Source: Actinomycetospora lutea (GTDB lineage Bacteria > Actinomycetota > Actinomycetes > Mycobacteriales > Pseudonocardiaceae). From it: 60,170 bases of DNA. Below are positions 41,113-48,885 of the stretch, piece after piece. The notes below the pieces were generated by a model. That model saw only the letters and a list, made by a program, of their open reading frames with translations, ran no database searches and was not told where the DNA came from. Both the position numbers and the translations under genes were made by a program. The stretch is from assembly GCF_028737205.1 (NCBI RefSeq), contig NZ_JAQZAL010000035.1:1-60170 (forward strand), written 5' to 3'. Position 1 is the stretch's first letter. Each line of letters opens with the position of its first letter.

Positions 41113-41193
41113 CGGCCACGGAATCGCACGAAGGATGCCGTGGGACACAGGATCGGTCAGGATGGGACCGAGCGCGGACGAGGGAGACATGCC

Positions 41194-41490
41194 ATGGTCG
41201 GGTCGATCGGGGAGATCGTGCTGGCGATCGCCATGGTCGTCCTGCTCGCCGGCATCCTGCGCTGGACCTTCGGCCGCGGTCCGCAGGGCGCGGTGCCCGA
41301 CGAGACCGGCGACCTGGGCCTGCTCGAGACCGTCGCCGTCGTGCCGACGCGCGAGGCCGCCGACGTGCTGGTGGCGAAGCTCGCGCGCGAGAAGGTGCGG
41401 GTGACGCTCAGCCACGGCGTCGAGGGCTGGCGCCTGCTCGCGTTCCCGAGCGACGCCGACGACGCCCGCGTGGTCCTCCGCGCCATGTGA
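41194..41490 (+). CDS. small membrane-anchored protein
   Basis: A 98-residue protein with one N-terminal helix (IGEIVLAIAMVVLLAGILRW). A soluble part follows (LLETVAVVPTREAADVLVAKLAREKVRVTLSHGVEGWRLLAFPSDADDARVVLRAM). The soluble part reads as a small alpha/beta domain like those that process signals from duplicated halves, but I cannot name the family. GAGGGA precedes the ATG. A strong hairpin begins at its stop codon. Confidence 0.7.
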   Translation: MVGSIGEIVLAIAMVVLLAGILRWTFGRGPQGAVPDETGDLGLLETVAVVPTREAADVLVAKLAREKVRVTLSHGVEGWRLLAFPSDADDARVVLRAM

Positions 41491-41526
41491 GCGATCTTCG
41501 GGGCTATAGCCCCGAAGTTCGCTCAC
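41487..41526. terminator. bidirectional terminator with 20-bp arms
   Basis: Two 20-bp arms, GTGAGCGATCTTCGGGGCTA and its complement, match at 19 positions with no loop. The hairpin starts inside the last codons of the small membrane protein gene and ends 5 nt before the murA stop, so it can serve both convergent genes. No T-tract. Confidence 0.85.
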
Positions 41527-41530
41527 GTAC

Positions 41531-42799
41531 TCAGCGCTGGGGCGGCGCGACGATCCGGTGGATGCCGCCGCCGAGGGCGGCGAGGTTCTCGACGAACAGC
41601 GGGTAGCCGCGGTCGATGTGCGCGACGTCCCAGACCTCGGTCTCGCCGTCGGCGCACAGCCCGGCGAGCACCAGGCCCGCGCCCGCGCGGATGTCCGAGG
41701 CCCACACCGGCGCCGACGAGAGCCGGCGCACGCCGCGGACCACGGCGTGGTGGCCGTCGGTGCGCGCGTCGGCCCCGAGCCGGACCATCTCCTCGACGAA
41801 CCGGAAGCGCCCCTCGAAGACGTTCTCGGTGATCATCGAGGTGCCCTCGGAGATCGCCGACAGCGCGATCGCCATGGGCTGCAGGTCGGTGGCGAAGCCG
41901 GGGTAGGGCAGCGTCACCCAGTCGACGGAGCGCGGGCGCCCGTCCATGACCACCCGGAAGCCGCCGTCGAGCGCGGAGACCTGCGCGCCGGCCTGCCCGA
42001 GCCGGTCGAGCACGAGGTCGAGGTGGTGGGGGTCGACGCCGCGCACGGTGACGTCGCCGCCGGCCATCGCCGTGGCGAAGCCCCAGGTCGCGCCGACGAT
42101 CCGGTCGCCGATGACCCGGTGCGTCGTGGGCGTGAGCGGCCCGCCGCCGTGGACGGTGAGCGTCGAGGTGCCGCCGCCCTCGATCTTGGCGCCCATCTGC
42201 TGGAGCATCGTGACGAGGTCGACGATCTCCGGCTCGCGCGCGGCGTTGTCGATCACCGTGGTGCCCTCGGCGAACACGGCGGCCATGAGGATGTTCTCGG
42301 TGGCCCCGACGCTGGGGAAGTCGAGCCAGATCTGGGCGCCGCGCAGGGTCTCGGCGCCGGCGACGACGCAGCCGTGCGAGATCTCGCTCGACGCCCCGAG
42401 CAGGCGCAGGCCCGCCTGGTGCATGTCGAGCGGGCGCGAGCCGATGGCGTCACCGCCGGGCAGCGGCACCACCGCGCGCCGGCAGCGCGCCACCAGCGGG
42501 CCCAGCACGCACACCGAGGCCCGCAGCCGCGACACCGAGCGGTAGTCCGCCTCCGGGGTCAGCTCGGCCGGGACGTCGATGGTCACCGTGTCGCCCGCGA
42601 CGGCCACCGCGCACCCCAGGCTGCGCAGCACGTCGGCCATCAGCGGGACGTCGAGGATCTCCGGACAGTTGGTGATGACCGTCCGGCCCTCGGCGAGCAG
42701 CGCGGCCGCCATCAGCTTGAGCACGCTGTTCTTGGCGCCGACGACGTCGACCGCCCCGGAGAGGGGCCCGGAGCCGTGCACCACGAAGTGCTCGTTCAT
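41531..42799 (-). CDS. murA: UDP-N-acetylglucosamine 1-carboxyvinyltransferase
   Basis: MurA transfers enolpyruvate from PEP to UDP-GlcNAc, the first committed step of peptidoglycan synthesis. The 422-residue protein has [20 protein letters not shown] with the substrate Lys-Asn, [13 protein letters not shown], and the active loop [14 protein letters not shown] near residue 115. The loop has Asp where E. coli has the fosfomycin-reactive Cys115. The same Asp occurs in M. tuberculosis MurA and makes it naturally fosfomycin resistant, so the same is inferred here. It is adjacent to pduO in mycobacteria too (Rv1314c-Rv1315). Confidence 0.96.
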   Translation of the reverse strand: MNEHFVVHGSGPLSGAVDVVGAKNSVLKLMAAALLAEGRTVITNCPEILDVPLMADVLRSLGCAVAVAGDTVTIDVPAELTPEADYRSVSRLRASVCVLGPLVARCRRAVVPLPGGDAIGSRPLDMHQAGLRLLGASSEISHGCVVAGAETLRGAQIWLDFPSVGATENILMAAVFAEGTTVIDNAAREPEIVDLVTMLQQMGAKIEGGGTSTLTVHGGGPLTPTTHRVIGDRIVGATWGFATAMAGGDVTVRGVDPHHLDLVLDRLGQAGAQVSALDGGFRVVMDGRPRSVDWVTLPYPGFATDLQPMAIALSAISEGTSMITENVFEGRFRFVEEMVRLGADARTDGHHAVVRGVRRLSSAPVWASDIRAGAGLVLAGLCADGETEVWDVAHIDRGYPLFVENLAALGGGIHRIVAPPQR

Positions 42800-42811
42800 C
42801 GCGCCGGAACG

Positions 42812-43015
42812 CTACCCGCCCGCCACGGACCGGCCGTCGCCAGCACCCTCGACGGCGCCGTCGGCCGCCATCCGGTCCGGTCGGCGGGGCACCACCATGG
42901 GCGTCCCGGTCTCCGGGTCGGGCAGGACACGGCAGGCCAGGCCGTAGACGTCGGTGACGAGCTCCTCGGTGAGGACGTCCTGCGGCGACCCGGTGGCGGC
43001 GACCACCCCGCCCTG
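42812..43015 (-). pseudogene. truncated siderophore ABC transporter ATP-binding protein (C-terminal fragment)
   Basis: The last 60 or so residues (GGVVAATGSPQDVLTEELVTDVYGLACRVLPDPETGTPMVVPRRPDR) match the C-terminus of FepC/FecE-type ATPases. Walker A, signature and Walker B are absent, because the frame ends at a junction near 43015-43023 where a second truncated gene begins on the other strand. It cannot be functional. Confidence 0.7.
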
Positions 43016-43022
43016 GCGCGTG

Positions 43023-43449
43023 CCACCACGGCCGCCAACCCGGCGTTCGCCGGCAGGGCGGCGGACGTCGGCGCGTTCTACGGCGGCCAGTGGGGTGCCT
43101 ACGTCCCCGGGGACTCGCGCGTGACGTCATGAACGAGCTCGGCTTCCGCACCCCGCCGCAGATCGAGGCGCTCGCGCCCCGGGCGGCCGGCTCGTTCTAC
43201 GTGTCGCTCTCGGGCGAGCAGGTCGGCCTGCTGTCCTCCGACCTCACCGTCGTCTTCCCGATCAACGCGAGCGCCGACGCGATCCGCACCGACCCGGTGC
43301 TCTCGCGGACCCCGGCCGCGACGTCCGGCCACCTCGTCGTCCTCGACGACAAGACCACCAGCGACGCGTTCTCGTCCGGCTCGGTGCCCGGCACCGCGGC
43401 CGCGCTCGACCGCGCCGCGCCGCTGTTCGCGCGGGCGCTGCAGCGCTGA
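43023..43449 (+). pseudogene. truncated, frameshifted siderophore-binding protein (FepB/FecB-like)
   Basis: The C-terminal half of a periplasmic-binding lipoprotein: NPAFAG...YGGQWGAYVPGDSRV, then after a shift near 43125-43131, DVMNELGFRTPPQIEALAP, GSFYVSLSGEQVGLLSSDLTVVFPI and GHLVVLDDKTTSDAFSSGSVPGTAAALDRA. The signal peptide and first lobe are missing. An in-frame ATG at 43132 could be called as a gene, but it would lack any complete domain. Confidence 0.7.
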
Positions 43450-43480
43450 TCACGGCGACCACGGGGTCGGTCGGCGTCCC

Positions 43481-43486
43481 TAGACT
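43481..43486 (+). promoter_or_regulatory. -10 box of leaderless pduO promoter
   Basis: TAGACT lies 6 nt before the GTG start. No ribosome site is visible. Confidence 0.45.
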
Positions 43487-43492
43487 GACCCC

Positions 43493-44074
43493 GTGGCCGT
43501 TCACCTGACCCGGATCTACACGCGCACCGGCGACGACGGGACCACCGGTCTCTCGGACTTCTCGCGCGTGCCCAAGACCGACCCGCGGCTGTCGGCCTAC
43601 GCCGACTCCGAGGAGGCCAACGCCGCGATCGGCGTGGCGCTCTCGGTGGGCGCGCCGCCCGAGGCGATCGTCGCGCCGCTGCAGCAGATCCAGAACGACC
43701 TGTTCGACGTGGGCGCCGACCTGGCCACCCCGATCGTCGAGAACCCCGAGTACCCGCCGCTGCGCGTCACCGGGCGCCAGATCGAGCGGCTCGAGGGCTG
43801 GTGCGACGAGTTCAACGAGGACCTGCCCAAGCTGAACTCGTTCATCCTGCCCGGCGGCACCCCGGCGGCGGCGTACCTCAACGTCGCGCGCACCGTCACC
43901 CGTCGCGCCGAGCGCAGCACCTGGGCGGTGATCGCGGCCGACCCCGAGCGCACCAGCACGCTGCCGGCGCACTACCTCAACCGGCTCTCGGACCTGCTGT
44001 TCATCCTCGGGCGGGTCGCCAACCCCGGCGGCGACGTCCTGTGGGTGCCGGGCGGGCCCGAGGAGCAGCGCTGA
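43493..44074 (+). CDS. pduO: PduO-type cob(I)alamin adenosyltransferase
   Basis: The enzyme adenosylates cob(I)alamin to coenzyme B12, which MeaA needs. The 193-residue protein has the N-terminal ATP site IYTRTGDDGTTGLSD, the KTD...ADSEEANAAIG segment, LQQIQNDLFDVGADLATP, FILPGGTPAAAYLNVARTVTRRAERS and LNRLSDLLFILGRVAN, all family hallmarks. The GTG is chosen for the TAGACT box 6 nt upstream. It corresponds to Rv1314c next to murA. Confidence 0.94.
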   Translation: MAVHLTRIYTRTGDDGTTGLSDFSRVPKTDPRLSAYADSEEANAAIGVALSVGAPPEAIVAPLQQIQNDLFDVGADLATPIVENPEYPPLRVTGRQIERLEGWCDEFNEDLPKLNSFILPGGTPAAAYLNVARTVTRRAERSTWAVIAADPERTSTLPAHYLNRLSDLLFILGRVANPGGDVLWVPGGPEEQR

Positions 44075-44173
44075 CGTGTTCGACGAGCGCTCCGCGCGGG
44101 GCCTCGCTCCCGCGGTGCGGGCGCCCGGTCGTCGCCGGGCCCGGATCGGGCCCGCGGCGGTGTTCCCGGCGTC

Positions 44174-45334
44174 TCAGCCGAACGCCTTCCCCTCGCCGCG
44201 GTAGGTCGGGACGGTGCGCACGAGCTCCCCGTCGCGGACGAGGTGGTACTCGGTGACGTGCTCGGCGAGCTCGCCGGCCTTGGCGTGGCGCATCCACACC
44301 CGCTCGCCGAGCGCCGGGACGCGGCGGCCCCGGACGGGCGTCTGCACCTCCCCCGCGCCCTCGGTGCCGGTGAGGACGAGGTCGCCGGGGCCGAACGGCG
44401 TGGGCAGGCGGGACGCGGCGGCCGGGCCCGAGGCCACCCAGCCGCCGCCGGCCAGGGTGGCGTGGCGGGCGTCGGGTCGGCGCACCACGGGCAGCGCGTA
44501 GGCGACCGCGGGCCGCGGGTGCATGCGGGTGTAGCCGTCGAAGAGCGTCGAGCCGATCAGCGCCGAGCCGGCGGCGATCTCGGTGACCGAGGGGTCGGCC
44601 CGCGTCGTCTCCACGCTGCCGCTGCCCCCGCCGTTGACGAACTCCAGGTCGGCGACCTCGCGGACGGCGCGCACCACCGCACCCCGGCGGGCGGCCAGCT
44701 CGCGCGCCGAGCGCGCCTGCATCCAGCGCACCGCGGCGTCGCGCGGGCGGGGACTCGTCGCGTCGGGCACGCCCGCGATCTGGCCCTCGTAGGCCATGAG
44801 CCCGACCAGGCGGAACCCGGGGCGCGCCGTGATCGCGCGCGCGAGACGGCGGGCGTCGTCCGGGGTGCGCACCGGCGAGCGGCGGGCCCCGACGTGCAGG
44901 CCGGGCAGCGGACGCCAGGCCGCGTCGAGGTCGAGGCAGACGCGCAGCGCCGGGTGGTGCGCGCCGACGGCGTCGTCGACCAGGTCGAGGTGCTCGACGG
45001 CGTCGACCATCAGCGTCACCACGGCGCGGGCGCGCTCGTCGGCGGCGAGCCGGCGCAGCGCCGCGCGGTCGACCGTGGGGTAGCCGACGAGGACGTCGTC
45101 GCCGGTCCCGAGCTCGGCGTGCCAGAGCGCCTCGCGCAGCGAGTAGCCCATCAGCCGCCCGGCGCCCGCCCGCTCGATGAGCGCGCGGCACCGCACGGAC
45201 TTGGTGGCGAGGCGGATCGGGAGCCCGGCCGCGCGCACCAGCAGGTCGTCGCGGTTGGCGTCGAAGGCGTCGAGGTCGACGACCGCGAACGGCGGGTCGA
45301 GGTCGGCGGTCGCGCGATCCCAGTCGCTGATCAC
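44174..45334 (-). CDS. PLP-dependent fold-type III enzyme (alanine racemase / D-threonine aldolase family)
   Basis: A 386-residue protein with the fold-III barrel start PFAVVDLDAFDANRDDLLVRAAGLPIRLATKSVRC, where Lys 45 in ATKS is the probable PLP lysine. FVNGGGSGSVETTRADPSVTEIAAGSALIGSTLFDGY gives the phosphate-binding glycines. The C-terminal beta domain has VLTGTEGAGEVQTPVRGRRVP. The subfamily is annotated as amino acid deaminase/aldolase; its substrate is unknown. It diverges from the lactone oxidase gene with 40 bp between the starts. A 99-bp GC-rich spacer with inverted repeats separates it from pduO. Confidence 0.82.
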   Translation of the reverse strand: MISDWDRATADLDPPFAVVDLDAFDANRDDLLVRAAGLPIRLATKSVRCRALIERAGAGRLMGYSLREALWHAELGTGDDVLVGYPTVDRAALRRLAADERARAVVTLMVDAVEHLDLVDDAVGAHHPALRVCLDLDAAWRPLPGLHVGARRSPVRTPDDARRLARAITARPGFRLVGLMAYEGQIAGVPDATSPRPRDAAVRWMQARSARELAARRGAVVRAVREVADLEFVNGGGSGSVETTRADPSVTEIAAGSALIGSTLFDGYTRMHPRPAVAYALPVVRRPDARHATLAGGGWVASGPAAASRLPTPFGPGDLVLTGTEGAGEVQTPVRGRRVPALGERVWMRHAKAGELAEHVTEYHLVRDGELVRTVPTYRGEGKAFG

Positions 45335-45362
45335 CGGCCCACTCTGGCACCTGCGCGGAGGC

Positions 45363-45368
45363 TACGGT
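45363..45368 (+). promoter_or_regulatory. -10 box of leaderless lactone oxidase gene
   Basis: TACGGT lies 6 nt before the ATG at 45375 and supports that start. Confidence 0.45.
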
Positions 45369-45374
45369 GCCGCC

Positions 45375-46673
45375 ATGGCTCGCGGTGTGTGGCGCAACTG
45401 GGCCGGCACGGTCGCCGCGACGCCCGCCCGCGTCCACCACCCGCGCTCCGTCGACGACGTCGTCGCCGCCGTGCACGCGGCGCGCGGCTCCCACCTGCGG
45501 CCCCGCGGCAGCGGCCACTCGTTCACGCCGCTCGCGGCCACCGGCGGGCACGCGCTCGACCTGCGCGGATGGACCGGGATCGAGGCCCTCGACACCACCA
45601 CCGGCCGGGTCCGCGTCCGCTCCGGGACGACGCTGCGGGCGCTCAACGCCGCGCTGGACGCGCACGGGCTCGCCCTGGAGAACCTCGGCGACATCGACGT
45701 GCAGACGATCTCGGGTGCCGTCGCGACGGGGACGCACGGCACCGGCGCCCGCCTCGGCGGCCTCGCCACCCAGGTCGTCGCGCTCGACCTCGTGCTCGCC
45801 GACGGCACGGCCGTCGCGTGCTCGGCCGGCGAGGAGCTCTTCGAGGCCGCGCGGGTCGGGCTCGGCGCGCTGGGTGTCGTCACCCACGTGACCCTGCAGT
45901 GCGTGCCGGCCTTCGCCCTGCGGGCCAGCGAGCGCCCGGAGCCGCTGGAGGACGTGCTCGGGAACCTCGACGGGCTCTTCGACGAGGCCGACCACGTCGA
46001 GTTCTACTGGTTCCCCTACGGCGCGCAGGCCCTGGTGAAGCGCAACCACCGGGTGCCCGTCGCCGAGGCCCTCGCTCCCCTGCACCCGGTGCGTCGGTTC
46101 GTCGAGTACGACCTCGTCGAGAACGCCGCCTTCGGCACCCTGTGCCGGATCGGGCGCGCGCTCCCCCGCACCGCGGTCCCGCTGGGCCGCCTCGCCTCCG
46201 GTGTGCTGTCGGCGCGCGAGTACGGGGACCGCTCGCACCGCGTGTTCGCCACCACGCGCCGGGTGCGGTTCGTCGAGTCGGAGTGGGCAGTGCCCCGCAG
46301 CCGGCTCGCCGGGGTGCTCGACGAGCTGCGCGCGCTGGTCCCGCGCCTCGAGCACCCCGTGCTCTTCCCCGTCGAGGTCCGCGTCGCCGCCGCCGACGAC
46401 GTCTGGCTCTCCACCGCGCACGGCCGCGACACCGCCTACGTCGCGATCCACCAGTACGTCGGCGCGCCCCGCGCGGAGTACTTCGCGGCGTTCGGCGCGA
46501 TCGCCGCGGCGGCCGGCGGGCGCCCGCACTGGGGCAAGGAGCACCACCTCGACGCCGCCGCCCTCGCGCCACGCTACCCGCGCTTCGACGACGTCCGCCG
46601 CGTGCGCCGCGACGTCGACCCCGCGGGCCTGTTCACGAACGAGCACCTCGACCGGGTGCTCGGGCCGGGCTGA
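45375..46673 (+). CDS. FAD-linked sugar-1,4-lactone oxidase (D-arabinono-/L-gulono-lactone oxidase family)
   Basis: The 432-residue protein begins WRNWAGTVAATPARVHHPRSVDDVVAAVHAA. It has the PCMH FAD site RPRGSGHSFTPLAATGG (His near residue 51 is the usual site of covalent FAD) and SGAVATGTHGTGARLGGLATQV. The ALO-type C-terminal domain ends in RPHWGKEHHLD and YPRFDDVRRVRRDVDPAGLFTNEHL. It oxidises an aldonolactone using O2; actinobacterial members act on gulono- or arabinono-lactone. No partner genes are nearby. Confidence 0.9.
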   Translation: MARGVWRNWAGTVAATPARVHHPRSVDDVVAAVHAARGSHLRPRGSGHSFTPLAATGGHALDLRGWTGIEALDTTTGRVRVRSGTTLRALNAALDAHGLALENLGDIDVQTISGAVATGTHGTGARLGGLATQVVALDLVLADGTAVACSAGEELFEAARVGLGALGVVTHVTLQCVPAFALRASERPEPLEDVLGNLDGLFDEADHVEFYWFPYGAQALVKRNHRVPVAEALAPLHPVRRFVEYDLVENAAFGTLCRIGRALPRTAVPLGRLASGVLSAREYGDRSHRVFATTRRVRFVESEWAVPRSRLAGVLDELRALVPRLEHPVLFPVEVRVAAADDVWLSTAHGRDTAYVAIHQYVGAPRAEYFAAFGAIAAAAGGRPHWGKEHHLDAAALAPRYPRFDDVRRVRRDVDPAGLFTNEHLDRVLGPG

Positions 46674-46684
46674 CCAGGGTCCGA

Positions 46685-47662
46685 CTAGCGGTCGAGGCGG
46701 ATCGCGTCGGCCATCCCGACGACGACCTCGCGGTCGCCCTGGTAGGGCTCGCGGCCGTGGGCGGTGCGGATGTTGTCGACGACCATGACGTCGCCCGCCT
46801 GCCACGGCTCGCTCACCGTGTGCGCGGCGTACACGTTGTTGATCAGGTTGACCACGTCCTCGCCGATCGGCTCGCCGTTGCCGAAGCGCGTGGTGAACGG
46901 CAGCCCGTCGGGCCCGTAGGACTCCACGAGGTACTCGCGGATGTCGGGGTCGAGCGTCCACTCGTTGAGGAACGCGATCTGGTTGAACCAGCAGGGCCGT
47001 CCGTCGACCGGGTGGCGCACGACGGCGCGGCGGCGCTGGCGGGTGCTCAGCGCGTCGCCGTTCCAGCTGAACTCGATGCCCTGGCTGCGGCAGTAGTGCT
47101 CGACGGCGCCGCGGTCGGTGGTGCCGAAGGCCTCCGCCCACGACGCGCCGATCTCGTCGTTGTAGTTGCGGACCAGCATCCAGCCCTCGTGGTCGAGCCG
47201 CTGCACCAGCGCCGGGGGCAGCGCCTGGAGGACGGCCCCGGCGTCGCCGACCGGGGTGGCGCCACCGGCGGCGGCCGGGGTGAGGCAGGCGAAGAACATG
47301 AAGGCCGGCGGGTCGGGCAGGTAGCTCAGCTCGTTGTGCAGGCACATCTGCTGGGTGGCCGGCCACGGGGTGGCGGAGTACAGACCGTTCCCGAGCGCCG
47401 TGCGGGCCGCGAAGGCCTCCCGCTCGGCCAGGAGGCCGACGGCCGCGAGACGCCCGAACACGGCGGCCGTCTGCGCGTGGTCGCGCACGCCGAGTCCCCG
47501 GATGAGCACCGAGCCGTGGCGGGCGACGATCTGGCGCACGTCGTTGCGGTGGTAGGCCGCCCAGCCGACCGGGTCGGGGCCGGGGCTCACCCACAGGATC
47601 GGGGGGTGGCCGGGCCGGAGGTCGAGGTTGCCGGCGGCGGGCTGCTGCATCGTGGACGACAT
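46685..47662 (-). CDS. TauD/TfdA-family Fe(II)/2-oxoglutarate dioxygenase
   Basis: A 325-residue protein of the clavaminate-synthase/SyrP-like branch, which often hydroxylates amino acids tethered to carrier proteins. MCLHNELSYLPDPPAFMFFACL gives the iron His and Glu (about residues 110-112), DNIRTAHGREPYQGDR the distal iron His (about 303) and the 2-oxoglutarate Arg. SARH-type start residues and NYNDEIGASWAEAFGT match the SyrP-like group. It lies 40 nt downstream of sbnA on the same strand, so it is probably co-transcribed. The likely role is hydroxylation of diaminopropionate or of a carrier-bound unit; this is inferred from context. Confidence 0.85.
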   Translation of the reverse strand: MSSTMQQPAAGNLDLRPGHPPILWVSPGPDPVGWAAYHRNDVRQIVARHGSVLIRGLGVRDHAQTAAVFGRLAAVGLLAEREAFAARTALGNGLYSATPWPATQQMCLHNELSYLPDPPAFMFFACLTPAAAGGATPVGDAGAVLQALPPALVQRLDHEGWMLVRNYNDEIGASWAEAFGTTDRGAVEHYCRSQGIEFSWNGDALSTRQRRRAVVRHPVDGRPCWFNQIAFLNEWTLDPDIREYLVESYGPDGLPFTTRFGNGEPIGEDVVNLINNVYAAHTVSEPWQAGDVMVVDNIRTAHGREPYQGDREVVVGMADAIRLDR

Positions 47663-47702
47663 CTGGTGGCTCCGAATCGGGATCGGGTAGGCGGATCGGG
47701 AA

Positions 47703-48710
47703 TCAGGCGCTGGACGCCGGCGGGGCGGGCAGCTTGTCGGGCAGGATGTGGCGGCCGGTCAGGCGCGCCATGGCGCCGTAGTGCTCCTCGCGCCAGAGCG
47801 GGGCGTAGACGGTCTCGAGGTACCGCTCGCCGGAGTCGGGCGCCAGGGTCACGGCGGTCAGGCCGGGCCTGCCGTGCTCGGACAGCCAGGAGGCCGCGCC
47901 CGCGACGACGGTGCCGGTGGACCCGCCGAAGAGGAACCCGCGCATCGCGAGGCGCTGGCACATCCGCAGGGTCTCGGTCTCGGGGACCACGACGACGTCG
48001 TCGACCATCGAGCGGTCGAGCGCGGGCGGCGTCATGCCCATCCCCAGGCCCGGGATGCGGCGGGTGCCGGCCTCGCCGCCGAAGCTCACCGAGCCCTCGA
48101 CGTCGACCGCGACGATCTTGACGTCCGGGCGGTGCTGCTTGAACCAGCGGGCGGTGCCCATCAGCGTCCCGCAGGTGCCCGCACCGACGAACACGATGTT
48201 GACGTGGGGGAAGGTGTGGGCGATCGCCGGGCCGGTCTGGGCGTAGTGGGCGCCGGCGTTGGCGGGGTTCTCGTACTGGTTGAGCCAGACGGCGTCGGGG
48301 TTCTTCGCGCAGATCGAGGCGAGGTGCTCGAGGCGGGCGCCCAGCAGGCCGGTCTGTGGGTGCGGCACGTCGACCACGTGGACCTCGCCGCCGAAGGCCT
48401 CGATGAGCCGGCGGGTCTGGATGTTGCAGCGGTCGTCGGTGACGCAGATGAAGCGGTAGCCGTGGTTCGCGCACACCATCGCCAGGGCGACGCCGAGGTT
48501 GCCCGACGACGACTCGACGACGATCGACCAGGGGTTGAGCAGGCCCTGGGCCTGGGCCGCCCCGATCATCGAGGCCGCCGCCTTGAGTTTCACGGAGCCC
48601 GCGAAGTTCATGCCCTCGACCTTGAGGAACAGGTTGTGCTCGACGATCGCCCTCAGGTCGATGAAGAGGTCGTCGGTGTTGTACTGCTGCGGGGCGGAGA
48701 TGATGGTCAT
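47703..48710 (-). CDS. sbnA: 2,3-diaminopropionate biosynthesis protein SbnA
   Basis: SbnA joins O-phospho-L-serine and L-glutamate by a PLP-dependent beta-replacement. This gives N-(1-amino-1-carboxy-2-ethyl)-glutamate, the precursor of L-2,3-diaminopropionate. The 335-residue protein has the cysteine-synthase fold: FLKVEGMNFAGSVKLKAA with the PLP Lys (about residue 40), VVESSSGNLGVALAMVC, VGAGTCGTLMGTARWFK for the PLP phosphate and FLFGGSTGTVVAGA. The start ATG has GGAGG upstream. SbnB is encoded 2.6 kb away, so the pair is split between two transcripts with kinase and FHA genes between. Confidence 0.92.
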   Translation of the reverse strand: MTIISAPQQYNTDDLFIDLRAIVEHNLFLKVEGMNFAGSVKLKAAASMIGAAQAQGLLNPWSIVVESSSGNLGVALAMVCANHGYRFICVTDDRCNIQTRRLIEAFGGEVHVVDVPHPQTGLLGARLEHLASICAKNPDAVWLNQYENPANAGAHYAQTGPAIAHTFPHVNIVFVGAGTCGTLMGTARWFKQHRPDVKIVAVDVEGSVSFGGEAGTRRIPGLGMGMTPPALDRSMVDDVVVVPETETLRMCQRLAMRGFLFGGSTGTVVAGAASWLSEHGRPGLTAVTLAPDSGERYLETVYAPLWREEHYGAMARLTGRHILPDKLPAPPASSA

Positions 48711-48885
48711 GGCGACCTCCTCGGTTTCGCTGTCGTCGTCTCGGTGGGACTCCGAGAATCCACGGCCGCGCCCCGCGCCGACATCGCCGCCGCGCCAGCC
48801 TTCCCGGCCCGGGGGGTCAGGGTCTTGTCACCTCGGGGTGAGGGGGTGCGTGAGATCGCGTCGTGGTCCACCGCCGGGCCTCCCG

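Noticed and set aside
43132..43449. Start of an intact small gene
   Set aside because: The encoded segment is only the C-terminal piece of a siderophore-binding protein without signal peptide, and the preceding piece is in another frame.
44075..44173. GC-rich spacer with several inverted repeats after pduO as an RNA gene
   Set aside because: The pairings are short and mutually exclusive; no known RNA family was recognised. It may simply contain a terminator.
44243..48121. Nearly 1,300-residue plus-strand open frame
   Set aside because: It crosses real genes on both strands in the wrong frame and has no recognisable domain.
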